A stretch of 14,318 bases of DNA from Gymnopilus junonius (GCA_015501075.1 JADNYJ010000745.1:1-14318); one strand, 5' to 3'; shown: positions 1 through 9,560, numbered from the stretch's first letter. Translations and numbers: made by a program. Notes: a model not told the origin generated them from the letters alone.

Positions 1-182
1 GTTTTCCAGGTCATCCCTAGCAATGGGAAGCTCGACGTCTCCCTCCGCATGCGGAACATGCAACTGATCATAGCAGTGGAAAATTTTCATTGGGAAAGCT
101 AGTAACATTCCTTGAGAGTACTTGCAATGAAGTCGCAAGTCACCCTATGTTCTTATCGATTTGATATTCAAATATCCGAGCA

Positions 183-1739
183 TTAAATGATCTTTTCAAC
201 TCCCGGAGGAATTTGTATCCGCCCTGCCGACGAACCTGGAGAAGAAGGTCAAAACTCATGACCCCGTTAAAGAGAAAAGAGAAGAGACATACCTCATCAA
301 AAATATTCATTTCAAGTAAGCTTTTATCATGTCCCCACAGCTTCACTCTCTTTCTTTCCGTCTCTGACGCAACGAGCTACCTCATCGCCTCGAAATACCA
401 ACCTCCCCCGACGTAATCAAACACTCTTCTTTCCTTTTTTCAATCTTGCCATTCGTCGCAAGGTACTGAACCTTGAACTCCTTTGGAACAATATATTGGA
501 CTTGAAATAACAATTGCGCCGCGGTCGAAGCGGATCGTAACACCGGGGCTTCAATGGGGTTGAGCGTAATACTGCAGGTCAGGGAAGCTTGCGCAGAGAG
601 TTCGGCCGCAGAGAAAGTGAGACTGAAGCATGTGCTGCTGTCGACTGGCGTAATGGGGGTGTTAAGCATGCTGGCAGCGATGTTTGTGGGGGCCGTGGAA
701 TTGTTAGCTGGATTTTCGTAGAGCGCTAGGATTGCCTGCAGATGAATACATTGAAACACGGTCAACATATATATCCATAAATGAAGTTACCCAGAAGAGA
801 GGATAAGGGCCGCTGTGACCAAATCTCAACCCAGGGAAGTAATAAAAAGGAGGAGACACCCACATGTCAAGCAGTGCTCCCCCTCCAAGGGCAGGGTCCA
901 AAATTCTGTGACTGGTAGGAATGCCTTTTTATACACAATTGGTAAATTCCTCCTATTGCAATTGGTATTGAAGGATCTTACTATGGATGTCAAAATTCCC
1001 GGATAAGTCTGCATGCACAAGTACAGGTAATCCAAGACGGCCTTCTTCGGCGATTCTCTTCACCTCCAGACTAAGAGGTTGGAATCTCGTCCACATGGCT
1101 TCCATGAAGAAAACGTTGTGTTCCTTTGCAGCTGCAATCAGAGAGCGCAGTTCAGCGACATTGCAAGTAACAGGCTTTTCACAAAGAATGTGCTTTCCAG
1201 CATTGATGCCATCCAAAGCATTTGTATAGTGATAGGTATGGGGTGTTCCTACACTGGCATAAATAACTGCTAAACATATTTCATTGCGATGCGCAGTACG
1301 AACCTATATAAACGGCGTCGATATCCTAGATCACTGCCAGCGTCAAACTTGTAGCTAGAAAGTTGCATTAATTGACCCGGTGACGTACCTTGTCCAAATA
1401 AACTTCTTCGTAGGTGCCAAATGCCTTAATGGACTTGTCTCCTCCGGCAATGCGATCGATGAATTCTTGGGCCTTTTCTACGGAGCGCGACCCTACAGAA
1501 ACAACTTGATGTTGGATATCGTGTACGCCACGTCTGAAGTCTCATCAGCAAGCGAGTTGGGATCGAAATGTGGCTGCACACGTCTTTGGATCGACAAGTA
1601 AATCCTAAGGAGTCGAAACTGTAAGTAAAGGGAACTATTAACGTCATGCTACTAGTATATGCACCTTGACGAAGGCTGCAGCTATGCCGCCCGTTGAAAT
1701 GATACCCCAACGAAGTGTGAGAGGTGTGATTTCAGCCAT
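183..1739 (-). CDS. Gfo/Idh/MocA oxidoreductase, dimeric dihydrodiol dehydrogenase type; 3' part frameshifted
   Basis: NAD(P)-dependent oxidoreductase resembling trans-1,2-dihydrobenzene-1,2-diol dehydrogenase / D-xylose dehydrogenase; the true substrate is unknown. The start GCTGAAATC context at 1739 gives MAEITPLTLRWGIISTGGIA, a Rossmann nucleotide-binding start. I read nine exons on the minus strand: 1739-1665, 1604-1582, 1533-1389, 1325-1304, 1248-982, 924-864, 812-791, 735-293 and 235-183. They yield family landmarks in order: GSRSVEKAQEF, TPHTYHY, the conserved CEKPVT, FFMEAMWTRFQP, DPALGGGALLD plus GPYPLFW, and WGHDKSLLEM. Exons 1 to 7 read cleanly. Exons 8 and 9 switch frame near 546, 485, 420, 386, 342 and 208; each switch fits loss of one or two bases. 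Restoring them gives about 372 codons, the usual family size. As it stands the protein is truncated or garbled after about residue 265. It shares a 138-bp divergent promoter with the OHCU gene. Family call is firm; whether this is a pseudogene or a sequencing artefact is open. Confidence 0.8.
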
Positions 1740-1877
1740 GGGTGATCCAAGTAAGTGGGAGAAGAAGACCAAGGGATTTATCATTTCCACTCATGACTTC
1801 GGAAAACCGGCCCGCCACTTTTGATCTTCATATTTCCCCACCTCCAATTATTATCATCCCCAACGTCCAGTTGTACT
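1740..1877. promoter_or_regulatory. 138-bp divergent intergenic promoter region
   Basis: This gap separates the start codons of the minus-strand oxidoreductase and the plus-strand OHCU decarboxylase, so it must hold both promoters and both 5' leaders. I see pyrimidine-rich stretches (CCACCTCC, TTATTATCATCCCC) close to the OHCU start but no convincing TATA box. The assignment rests on position only. Confidence 0.5.
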
Positions 1878-2486
1878 ATGAGTACCCTACCAACATTCAG
1901 CCAAATTCGAGACGCACCATCCGGTCTTAAATCTCCTTTAGCGGACGCATTGGAAATTTTGTTCGAGCATTCTCCAATATTGGTGAACGTTCTTGAGCCG
2001 CAGCTAAATGGGTTCCTCCAGTCATCTTCCAATATTGCATCATATTCGAAGTTGATTGACTTCGCCCTCGCAGAAATCTCAAAATGGAACATACAAGCCC
2101 AATTACAATTTATATTTGGGCATCCACGCATAGGAGAGAACAAGAATTTATCCACTCTCAGTGCCAACGAGCAAGGTGCAAAAGGCCTAAACCCAACTCC
2201 GCCTGAAGTTCTTGCCCGGCTGGCACACTTGAATGCTTGCTACGAGAAGAAATATCCTGGCTTGCGATATATTACTTTCGTGAATGGCAGGCCGCGTGCT
2301 GCGATTGCGGAGGAAATGGAAAAGGTCCTCGATTGCTCTCATTCTTTATCTGATGAGGACCCTGCGCTGGAGAGCATTACGCCAGTTGATATCGGGGAGA
2401 ACAAGTGGAAGAGCGAGTTGGACCGGGCTTTATATGATATTGGGAGGATAGCCAAGAGCAGATTAAGAGCGATGGGAGCCGATTGA
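1878..2486 (+). CDS. OHCU decarboxylase (urate degradation)
   Basis: Single-exon 202-residue protein of the 2-oxo-4-hydroxy-4-carboxy-5-ureidoimidazoline decarboxylase family, which converts OHCU to S-allantoin downstream of urate oxidase and hydroxyisourate hydrolase. The family's core motif is visible as GHPRIG at residues 81-86, with the following SANEQ (about 95-99), then ARLAHLNACYEKKYPG (about 113-128) and FVNGRPR (134-140), all in the usual order. The His of the HPRIG motif is the proposed catalytic base in this family. The start at 1878 (MSTLPTFSQIRD) is preferred over the in-frame ATG at 1821, because the extra 19 residues are not family-like and 1821 would eat into the divergent promoter. 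There is no C-terminal SKL-type peroxisomal signal. It is the only clearly intronless gene in the window. Its stop faces the stop of the J-domain gene 126 bp away. Confidence 0.88.
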   Translation: MSTLPTFSQIRDAPSGLKSPLADALEILFEHSPILVNVLEPQLNGFLQSSSNIASYSKLIDFALAEISKWNIQAQLQFIFGHPRIGENKNLSTLSANEQGAKGLNPTPPEVLARLAHLNACYEKKYPGLRYITFVNGRPRAAIAEEMEKVLDCSHSLSDEDPALESITPVDIGENKWKSELDRALYDIGRIAKSRLRAMGAD

Positions 2487-2548
2487 GAAAGCGTATAATT
2501 TAACGAGGGATGCAGGGCGTAGTACTCGAAATATCATGCGTTAAGTCC

Positions 2549-2554
2549 AATAAA
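2549..2554 (+). terminator. AATAAA polyadenylation signal candidate
   Basis: An exact AATAAA lies 63 nt after the OHCU stop codon, in the short space between two convergent genes. The position suits a 3' end signal, but fungal poly(A) signals are loose and this is unproven. Confidence 0.4.
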
Positions 2555-2612
2555 TTTACAAAGAATGGATTGACCTAAATATTCAGTCCGGAGTCCATAT
2601 GAAAGCTGATTG

Positions 2613-3419
2613 CTATGAGCGAACCGGCTGCTGAGTGCGCTTGAACATTGCCTCGCGCTCACGCTCTGCTTTGCGCTAGAATAATGACGTCCTTTAACGA
2701 AGATGCACTATGAAAGGGGTAGAAGAGCAAACCTGAAGGGCAGCCTGCCTCCTAGCGGCAAATTCGGGATTTGACTGGTGCATTTCCTTTACCATTTGTG
2801 CGAGCATTTCCGCTTCTCTCTCCACCTTAGCCAATGCGTCCTTCTTCGCGCGTTTCTCACGTTCTAACTGCTTGTTAAGCTCGGCGGTGCGTTTAAGACT
2901 CTCTTCGCGGTGACGTTGAGCCCATTCCTTCCTTTCCTGTATCCTACGCTTGGCTTCCTCAGATATGAGTGAGGGATCCTTTCTGGCGTTTATTCGGAAG
3001 TCATACGCCTATAGTACATAATGCATGATTTGTAATGCGCAGCCTTGTAAAAGAGCCAGGTTACAGACCTTGCGCTTGACAGCATCGCTAAGGACTTCAA
3101 ACGCCTCGTGCACCTACTCACGATCCGTTGCCACTGAGCACCGTTTCAAGGATGTTGACAAAAAAAAAACAGTTTTCTGACCTTGTGGAATTCACGCTCA
3201 GCCTTCTGTTTCTCTCCTTCGCCGGCGCCGGGGTCAAGTTTGTCTGGATGAGTCTCCAAAGCTTTTTTCCTGTATGCTCTTCGGACTAAAAATGCAATCA
3301 GCTTAAGAAAACTGGCAGCGAAGAAATAAATTTTTTAGATATGACACACCTTCGTCGGCAGAAGCTTCACGCTCGATTCCTAGGACATCATAGAAGTTCT
3401 TGAACGATGAGTCTGGCAT
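2613..3419 (-). CDS. small J-domain (DnaJ/Hsp40) protein, Cwf23/DNAJC17-like
   Basis: Predicted Hsp70 co-chaperone of 185 residues. Five exons on the minus strand (3419-3350, 3285-3182, 3113-3069, 3008-2733, 2675-2613) join in frame. The start at 3419 gives MPDSSFKNFYDVLGIEREAS, the first J-domain helix. The RRAYRKKALETHPDK segment carries the essential HPD motif (about residues 37-39). VHEAFEVLSDAVKRKAYDFR closes the domain by about residue 78. After it comes a highly charged helical stretch, about 100 residues rich in Lys, Arg and Glu, likely a coiled coil. There is no Gly/Phe region, zinc centre or visible RRM. The layout, an N-terminal J domain plus charged coil, recalls spliceosome-associated Cwf23/Cwc23 and DNAJC17, but that assignment is an inference from architecture. 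All exons are open with no frameshift. It is divergent from the CDK7-like gene. Confidence 0.85.
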
Positions 3420-3480
3420 ATCCGGAAAGCTAAGCCCAAGAAAAAGCGAGACGCTATGTCACAATGACTGAGAAATTAAG

Positions 3481-3500
3481 TTCAAGAAAAGTTTCAAGAA
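3481..3500. promoter_or_regulatory. heat-shock-element-like pair of TTCnnGAA dyads
   Basis: TTCAAGAA occurs twice (3481-3488 and 3493-3500), four bases apart, 62 to 81 bp upstream of the J-domain start codon. TTCnnGAA is the core dyad bound by fungal heat-shock factor. The 4-bp gap breaks the ideal continuous 5-bp periodicity, so this would be a gapped element at best. Confidence 0.3.
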
Positions 3501-3560
3501 AATTGCAGGCATAGAGAAAGGGAAAGTAAAGGGAAATAAGTCTGATTTCTAATTGGAATT

Positions 3561-3579
3561 CAAGTTCAAGTTGAACTTG
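3561..3579. repeat. 19-bp inverted repeat (9-bp arms, 1-bp centre)
   Basis: CAAGTTCAA and TTGAACTTG are perfect reverse complements around a single G. It lies mid-way in the divergent promoter between the J-domain and CDK7-like genes. It could be a binding site for a dimeric factor or chance; nothing else supports a function. Confidence 0.35.
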
Positions 3580-3817
3580 GAAGTACGCGACACATCATGT
3601 GATCCAATTCAGAGAAGGTAGCGACCTTTTTAGGCTTGCTCATTTCGCATTGATGCTGCTTGCCGCCTGCAGCATGCACTAGCGGGCGCTCAAATCTGCT
3701 CTATTTCTTGGGACTGCTCTAGAGTCTTGTACGAGAGTAGATTCATTCGCTCTGGGTAATTGCTCTTTGATCGTTAACCTCACAAAAAGTTGTATTTCTT
3801 ATAACTCCCATTGCCTA

Positions 3818-5340
3818 ATGGACGCCGTAGAGAAGGCTAACGCAGAGAGACAACACCGATGGTAGTTGGCCGCCATTCTAACATCCATTGGTCTTATATT
3901 AATGACGTTATACACAGGGTGAAAGATAGAAAAGTTGGAGAGGGAGCATATGCTGTTGTGTACCAAGGCATGTGCCATTTATGGCCATAGTATCTGCACT
4001 TGCTCGTTGCTCATTCTACTGTGCTGAACAGGAAGAGAAGCTTCGACCGGAAGGAAAGTCGCCATTAAGAAGATAAAGGTCGGGCAATTTAAAGATGGCC
4101 TGGATATGTCGGCTATTCGTGAAGTCAAGTATTTGAGGGAACTGAAACATCAGAATGTCATAGAGGTACGCTGTCCCCTCGCCGTCAAGCATTGCAGCGT
4201 CTAATGTAATGTGCTATGATAGTTGCTTGATGTCTTTTCGTCGAAAACGAATTTAAATCTCGTTCTCGAATTTCTGGACTCTGACCTAGAAATGATCATC
4301 AAAGACAGGTCACTGGTCTTCCTGCCCGCCGACATCAAGAGCTGGATGGCAATGACCTTTCGTGGCCTTGAGTTTTGCCATCGAAATTTTATTCTCCATC
4401 GTGTATGCTTTCCTTTTCTATCAGCGTGAAGATATTAAGTGGTGTACGCAATTAGGATCTCAAACCCAACAATTTGCTCATTGCATCGAATGGGGAACTT
4501 AAAATCGCAGACTTCGGCCTCGCCAGAGATTTTGCCGATCCAGGTCATAAGATGACTTGTCAGGTCATCACTAGGTGCGTTGCAATATTTTACATCCTGC
4601 TCTTAATGACATCCCTTGTGTTCTCACTCCATGACAGATGGTATCGCCCTCCTGAATTGTTATTCGGTAGTCGCTATTACAGCTCCGCGGTCGACATTTG
4701 GTCTGTTGGTTGTATCTTTGCCGAACTTATGCTTCGAATTCCGTACCTGCCAGGCGAGAGCGATATGGACCAGCTCAAAACAATATTTAGGGCTCTTGGC
4801 ACGCCAACTGAGGAAGAGTGGCCGGTGCGCGTTTTTCTTGGAGTATTCTGACTGGGTTCCACTAAAATTTGAACCCAGGGCCATACAAAACTACCTGACT
4901 ATGTACCTGTTGGCCAGTTCCCAAAACCACCTCTACGGGACTTGTTCACAGCGGCCAGTGTTGATACGTTGAATCTATTGAGCAAGTGTCTTATTTACGA
5001 GCCGCGTAAACGGATTACAACTAAAGAGGCAAGTCATTTGCTGTGGTTCCCCAAAGGTTCACTTACATTCATTCTACTAACTTAGGCTCTCCATCATCCA
5101 TACTTTTTTGCACTCCCGAACCCTACCTTTCCGTCTAAGCTACCGAAGTGCAGCACCCAATTGTTTGCGAGACCGCTCGAAGAAGTCGACGGCAATGTGG
5201 AGTTAAACCCGACTGGCCCAGGCGTCAAGGCTCGCAACGTCAACCTTAAACGCAAGCTCACATCTCCGGAAAGCGGTGAAAGCAAAGGTCGTTCAATCGC
5301 CAGACGGTTAGACTTTTCTAGACACACTCCGGGCTCTTGA
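3818..5340 (+). CDS. CDK7: CDK7/Kin28/Mcs6-type cyclin-dependent kinase (TFIIH / CAK kinase)
   Basis: Kinase that, with cyclin H and MAT1-type partners in TFIIH, phosphorylates the RNA polymerase II C-terminal domain; in many organisms it also activates other CDKs. Eight exons (3818-3861, 3918-3967, 4032-4165, 4223-4402, 4456-4574, 4638-4824, 4879-5028, 5086-5340) join in frame to 372 residues. Visible: glycine loop GEGAYAVVY (22-30), VAIKK lysine (K44), the PSTAIRE-equivalent helix SAIREVKY (58-65), HRDLKPNN with catalytic D137, DFG (155-157), and the activation segment [14 protein letters not shown] with T170 as the expected T-loop phosphosite. [13 protein letters not shown] and [22 protein letters not shown] are typical of CDK7 rather than CDK1 or CDK2. 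The C-terminal tail ends in ARRLDF, recalling the basic-hydrophobic end of animal CDK7. Introns 2 (3968-4031) and 7 (5029-5085) use GC donors; the GT alternatives I tried for them broke the frame or the conserved sequence. No damage seen. Confidence 0.93.
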
Positions 5341-5551
5341 TTCAATTTGATGGTGTACTAGTGAAGTTTTCGTATTATGGCAAACCTCTGCTACGTCATG
5401 CGTGTAAATTAAGAAGATATTTGTAAAATTAAGGCAGAGACGTGTTTGCCAGAGCAAGGAATTGACCCGGCTATGAGGATATAAATGGAAAGTAATTTTG
5501 CCGATCGCGGATGACTCGATAAAGAGGGGAACTTATAGATACAAAACTTTC

Positions 5552-8131
5552 ATGCGTGGTCTGCGCAATCTCCTCATCAGACCTCCATCTTATCTATACC
5601 CTCATCATCGTTGTATTTCAAGCATGGCGGCTCAGGACGGTTCAGTTCCTTCTGCCACGACGGTCAACAAAATCACACACCCGTTCGACAAGGTCCGTCT
5701 TGAGGCGTTGCTCAATCGCAGATTTTTCTATGCTCCGGCTTTCGAGATCTACGGGGGTGCGCAAAATGACATTCTTAGATGACATTCCGATTAATCCTAA
5801 CAAATTACCGAAGGTGTTGCTGGTCTGTATGATTATGGCCCGCCTGGTTCATCTCTGCAGGCTAATATCATCGCTGAATGGCGGAAACATTTCATTATCG
5901 AGGAGAACATGTTGGAACTGGACACCACGGTCATGACGCCTTCTCCTGTGTTTGAAACTTCTGGCCATGTTGCGAGATTTGCGGATTGGATGGTCAAGGA
6001 TGTAAAGACTGGCGACGTCTTGCGTGCCGACCATCTCGTGAAGAACGTACTCGAAGCTCGCCTCGCCGGTGACAAAGAAGCGCGTGGGCTTGCGGCAGCC
6101 CCTGCTACCGATGATAAAAAGAAGAAAAAGAAAGCTGTCAAAACAGCGGCTGTTGTTCTTCCAGATGATGTGGTGGCCGAATACGAAAATATTCTTGCTC
6201 AGGTGAGGAACCCTTTTCGTCACTTGAAGGTCGGCTTTTTGATTCATCTAGCTCGACAACTACTCTGGTGCCGATCTCGGAGAATTGTGCAGGAAACACA
6301 ATCTACGCAATCCAGACACGGACAATGAAGTCGGGGAGCCACAATTATTCAATCTTATGTTTGCCAGTAGCATCGGTCCTACTGGCCAACATCCTGGGCA
6401 AGTTCTTTCTTAGTTATAGCTATACACAGCTATTTAATCTATATACAGGTTCCTTCGCCCCGAGACTGCACAGGGGCACTTCCTCAATTTCTCGCGTCTC
6501 CTTGACTTCAACAATGGACGCGTTCCTTTCGCGTCTGCGCAGATTGGCCGCTCGTTCCGTAACGAGATCTCACCGCGTGCTGGTCTTCTCCGTGTCCGCG
6601 AGTTTACGATGGCAGAGATTGAGCATTTCGTTGACCCAGAAGATAAGAGGCATGGACGTTTCAAAGAAGTCCGCGACGTCAAAATTACCCTCTTGGATCG
6701 TCATGTTCAAGAAGCAGGCAGGAGCACAACAGCTCAAATGACTGTCGGCGAAGCCGTCGATAATGGCATCATTGCAAATGAAACTCTTGGTTACTTCGTT
6801 GCACGGATATACCTTTTCCTCATCAGGATTGGCATTAATCCTCAGAGACTCCGTTTCAGACAACACATGGCAAACGAAATGGCCCACTATGCCACCGACT
6901 GTTGGGATGCCGAAATTCATAATTCTAACGGTTGGACTGAGTGCGTCGGCTGTGCTGATCGTGCAGCATACGATCTCACTGTACATTCCACTAAAACTGG
7001 ACAACCATTGGTCGTCCGTCAAGCATTGAAGGAGCCTATTGTCACTGAGAAGGAGGTCCCTGAATGGAACAAGAAGGCCCTCGGGAAGACATTCAAGCAG
7101 GATGCTGGTGTTATTCAAAAGACCGTAGAGTCGATGGATCAAGCAGAACTGACCAAGTTAAAGGGTCAATTAGCTCAGGGGTAAGAGCCTTAATTGATCA
7201 CAAGAATAATTCCTAATTCTCCATGCTTCTTGGTTTGACAGTAAAGCAGTTGTTACTACTACGGAAGGCAAGGAATTTGAGATTACCCCCGAGGTGCTGA
7301 CCGTTGAGCGCAAGACAATTAAACAATCGGGTGAGTAACCGACTATATCAATGCCATCATGCCATCTTACAAATTTGCTTTGTACAGTTCGTGAATATAC
7401 CCCGAATGTCATAGAACCTTCCTTCGGTTTGGGCCGCATCCTGTACACATTGCTTGAACACAGCTTCTGGAGCAGAGAGCAAGACGTTGAGCGTGGTGTA
7501 TTACTTTTGAAGTCGTTCTCAGTTTCTGTTTTTTATTATTATTATTCCCAACTGCGCAGGTACTTTCACTGCCCTCCGTCGTAGCCCCTACCAAAGTTCT
7601 CGTCGTGCCCTTAAGTGCTCGAGAAGAGTTTGATCCTTTAGTCAATGAAGTTTGTGCGTATATGTTGCTAGTTTCAACCCGTTTTCTAGCTGATTGGGAA
7701 TCTTCCTCCAGCTACTAAATTGCGAAAAGCGGGCGTCTTCTCCCGTGTTGACGACTCGAACACCTCCATCGGCAAACGTTATGCTCGTAACGACGAGCTG
7801 GGCACGCCATTCGGTGTTACGCTCGACTTTGCCTGTACGCAGTTGCAATCTTATGAACTTTACGTTATTTCTACTGACATTCGATTCCCAACATCAGCCG
7901 TACAAAATCGTACTATGACCCTACGGTAAGTTGTTCATTTGCCCACGTCGTTATATCTTCAATCGTTAACTATATCCTCACTGCAGTGAACGAGATACCA
8001 TGGATCAGAGGATAGGCCCCATTGACGAAGTCATCGCCGTTGTTACAGAACTCGTCTTTGGTAATATTACCTGGGAGGAGGCGTGTAAGCGATTACCAGC
8101 CTATGATGGTGTACAGGCTGTCGACTCTTGA
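5552..8131 (+). CDS. GRS1: glycyl-tRNA synthetase, cytosolic and probably mitochondrial
   Basis: Class II alpha2-type synthetase charging tRNA-Gly. Ten exons (to 5756, 5814-6202, 6252-6397, 6449-7180, 7242-7330, 7388-7497, 7560-7653, 7712-7834, 7898-7925, 7987-8131) join without a frameshift. From the ATG at 5624 the product is 662 residues. From the in-frame ATG at 5552 it is 686, adding a 24-residue Arg-rich leader without acidic residues ([20 protein letters not shown]...), a likely mitochondrial presequence. Landmarks: [27 protein letters not shown], motif 1 region [29 protein letters not shown], motif 2 [17 protein letters not shown], motif 3 [18 protein letters not shown], and the anticodon-binding domain from about [19 protein letters not shown] to [20 protein letters not shown] Lys-rich insert follows the ADHLVKN segment. 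Intron 3 (6398-6448) has a GC donor. No WHEP domain is present, as expected in fungi. Confidence 0.95.
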
Positions 8132-8258
8132 GAGGCATTGGAATACTTGATTACAAGGACAACTGGCTATTGGTCCCCTCTCATTTACAGACAATGAATA
8201 CTGAGGAATAGAATTTCAAATTCGATCATTGCACTAAAACTTCCATGACAGGGTGTTA

Positions 8259-8283
8259 CAGTGCCTTGCATATGAAACTGCCA
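8259..8283 (+). repeat. left terminal inverted repeat of the transposon
   Basis: This 25-bp end starts CAGTGCC and ends CTGCCA. It is the exact reverse complement of 9704-9728. Confidence 0.93.
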
Positions 8284-8444
8284 ACGCGATTTCCGCGTCA
8301 ACCTGTTTGTTTGGCTACCTGTGACCATCAGTCACTTCTCGGATCTCGGAATAATGGCTCCGGATGCCTGGTTGGAGTGTCCCCGTTGCACGGAGGCTCG
8401 CAATACTGAATTGGTTGCATAGACATTGAATTTGTATGGTAAAT

Positions 8445-9560
8445 TTACATGATTTCAGCACCAAGGAAGTAGTAGCCACAATTTTCGATCCATCCCACAG
8501 CCATATCCGATGTAATTGATGCTGCTGCCTGAAAAATCAACCAAGGGCGACATTGAGGATTGATGGCTTCGTTTTCGTGGCGCCTTAGCCAAGCCTTGAG
8601 GGAATGGAATGATTGCTCGATAGGGTTGAAATCAGGAGAGTAGGGAGGGAGATATATCAGCTTTGCTCCTGTTTTCAAACATGTCAATTGAATTTGGAGT
8701 GAAGAGACCAAAAATTGACTTGAAAAGAGTTACCACATTCTTGCACAATTAGTCTCTCAACTTCTTCATCGTGGTGGATTGAGCAGTTGTCCATGATGAC
8801 AACACTATTTGGTCCAGGATATGGGTTGAGTTTCAGGGCCTAGAAAATATAATGGTGAATTAGAACTTTGTTCTCAAATTACGAAGCAAGAATATTATAA
8901 TATATACCACTTGCTCCTTCAGAAAGGTCAGAAACTTCTCTTTGTTGACAGAACCTTCGAAAAGTCGAGGGCAATGTAGCCCTCACAAGTGAAAGCAGGA
9001 AGGACAGAGTAATGCTGTCCCCTTATAAAAACCTCCTTACGAACGCAAGCTCGACCAACTTGTGCCCAGCCCATCTGCCGCTGATTGGTGCGATCATCGA
9101 CACTGGATTCGTCGAGCCATACCATGTAGTCTGCTGGAATTTCTGCAAAAGCAGCCTGCCAGGTCGCGCGAAGGAGTTTGTTACGCTCAACTGCCTCACT
9201 CGAGACCTTTTTGTGAGAAAGTGCCATCCGATGCATTGCCCGAGAGATAGTGGCGAGAGAAACATCAACATTGCGATACTGAAGAAGTTGCTCATGAACT
9301 TCGTCGAGATAAAGGACCGGGTTGGCGTCGATGAGAGATGAAATATAATTCATGTCCCCCATGTTCAGAATACGGGGACGGCCTCGCGGTTTCGCCAATG
9401 GATTGTTCACAACTCCGTATTCACGATGCAAGCGAAGTACTTCTCTGACAGTGCGCTCGCTGCAACCTGCAAGTTTAGCTATCTCCTCATTGGACTTGCC
9501 CAGATCTGTTTTCCACATAACCATGCGTTGGCGAATTTCTTGCGAAAGATGGGGAGGCAT
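8445..9560 (-). CDS. Tc1/mariner-type DDE transposase, intron-containing, one frameshift
   Basis: Transposase that would bind the element's ends and cut and join DNA. Exons on the minus strand are 9560-8908, 8839-8734 and 8668-8445. The N-terminal part has a helix-turn-helix (SNEEIAKLAGCSERTVREVL) followed by a GRPR basic motif and a second winged-helix region. The DDE domain shows D1 in MVWLDESS, D2 in VVIMDNCSIHH and E in PPYSPDFNPIEQSF; by my count 35 residues separate the second D from the E, so it is close to DD34E/DD35E types. The frame breaks near 8960-8963, within ALDF...EGSVNKEKFL. One extra base there, most simply in a run of T on the coding strand, makes all three exons continuous at about 327 residues. 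As read, the enzyme is cut before its second catalytic Asp, so this copy is non-autonomous unless the base is an error. The start at 9560 (MPPHLSQEIRQRM) is the first ATG in frame. Confidence 0.88.

Larger units (their letters stand above)
3420..3817. promoter_or_regulatory. 398-bp divergent intergenic region between J-domain and CDK7-like genes
   Basis: This gap must carry the promoters and leaders of both flanking genes. I see no open coding exon here. Visible features are two TTCnnGAA dyads at 3481-3500 close to the J-domain start, a 19-bp inverted repeat at 3561-3579, and a purine-rich stretch around 3509-3540. No clear TATA box is seen on either side. Confidence 0.5.

Noticed and set aside
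1..99. Short open frames on both strands at the left edge (plus strand reading ending at 97-99; minus strand from an ATG at 90 running off the window).
   Set aside because: Neither shows a family motif I can defend. The plus frame has a faint NGKLDV..RMRN resemblance to thymidylate-synthase-like proteins, but it stops at once where that domain should continue. Too little sequence to call.
382..768. A continuous 128-codon minus-strand frame taken as a complete separate gene.
   Set aside because: It is exon 8 of the oxidoreductase plus intron sequence. Its middle about 60 bases are in the wrong frame and only appear open because two frame switches compensate.
5498..5551. Still longer GlyRS start at 5498.
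   Set aside because: In frame, but it adds acidic residues ahead of the Arg-rich leader and would weaken an import signal; 5552 is the better upstream start.
7532..7545. TTATTATTATTATT microsatellite-like run.
   Set aside because: It is part of the pyrimidine/AT-rich body of a GlyRS intron (7498-7559) and is too short to be notable.
9012..9341. Plus-strand open frames across the transposon.
   Set aside because: They are antisense shadows of the transposase coding exon with no family resemblance.
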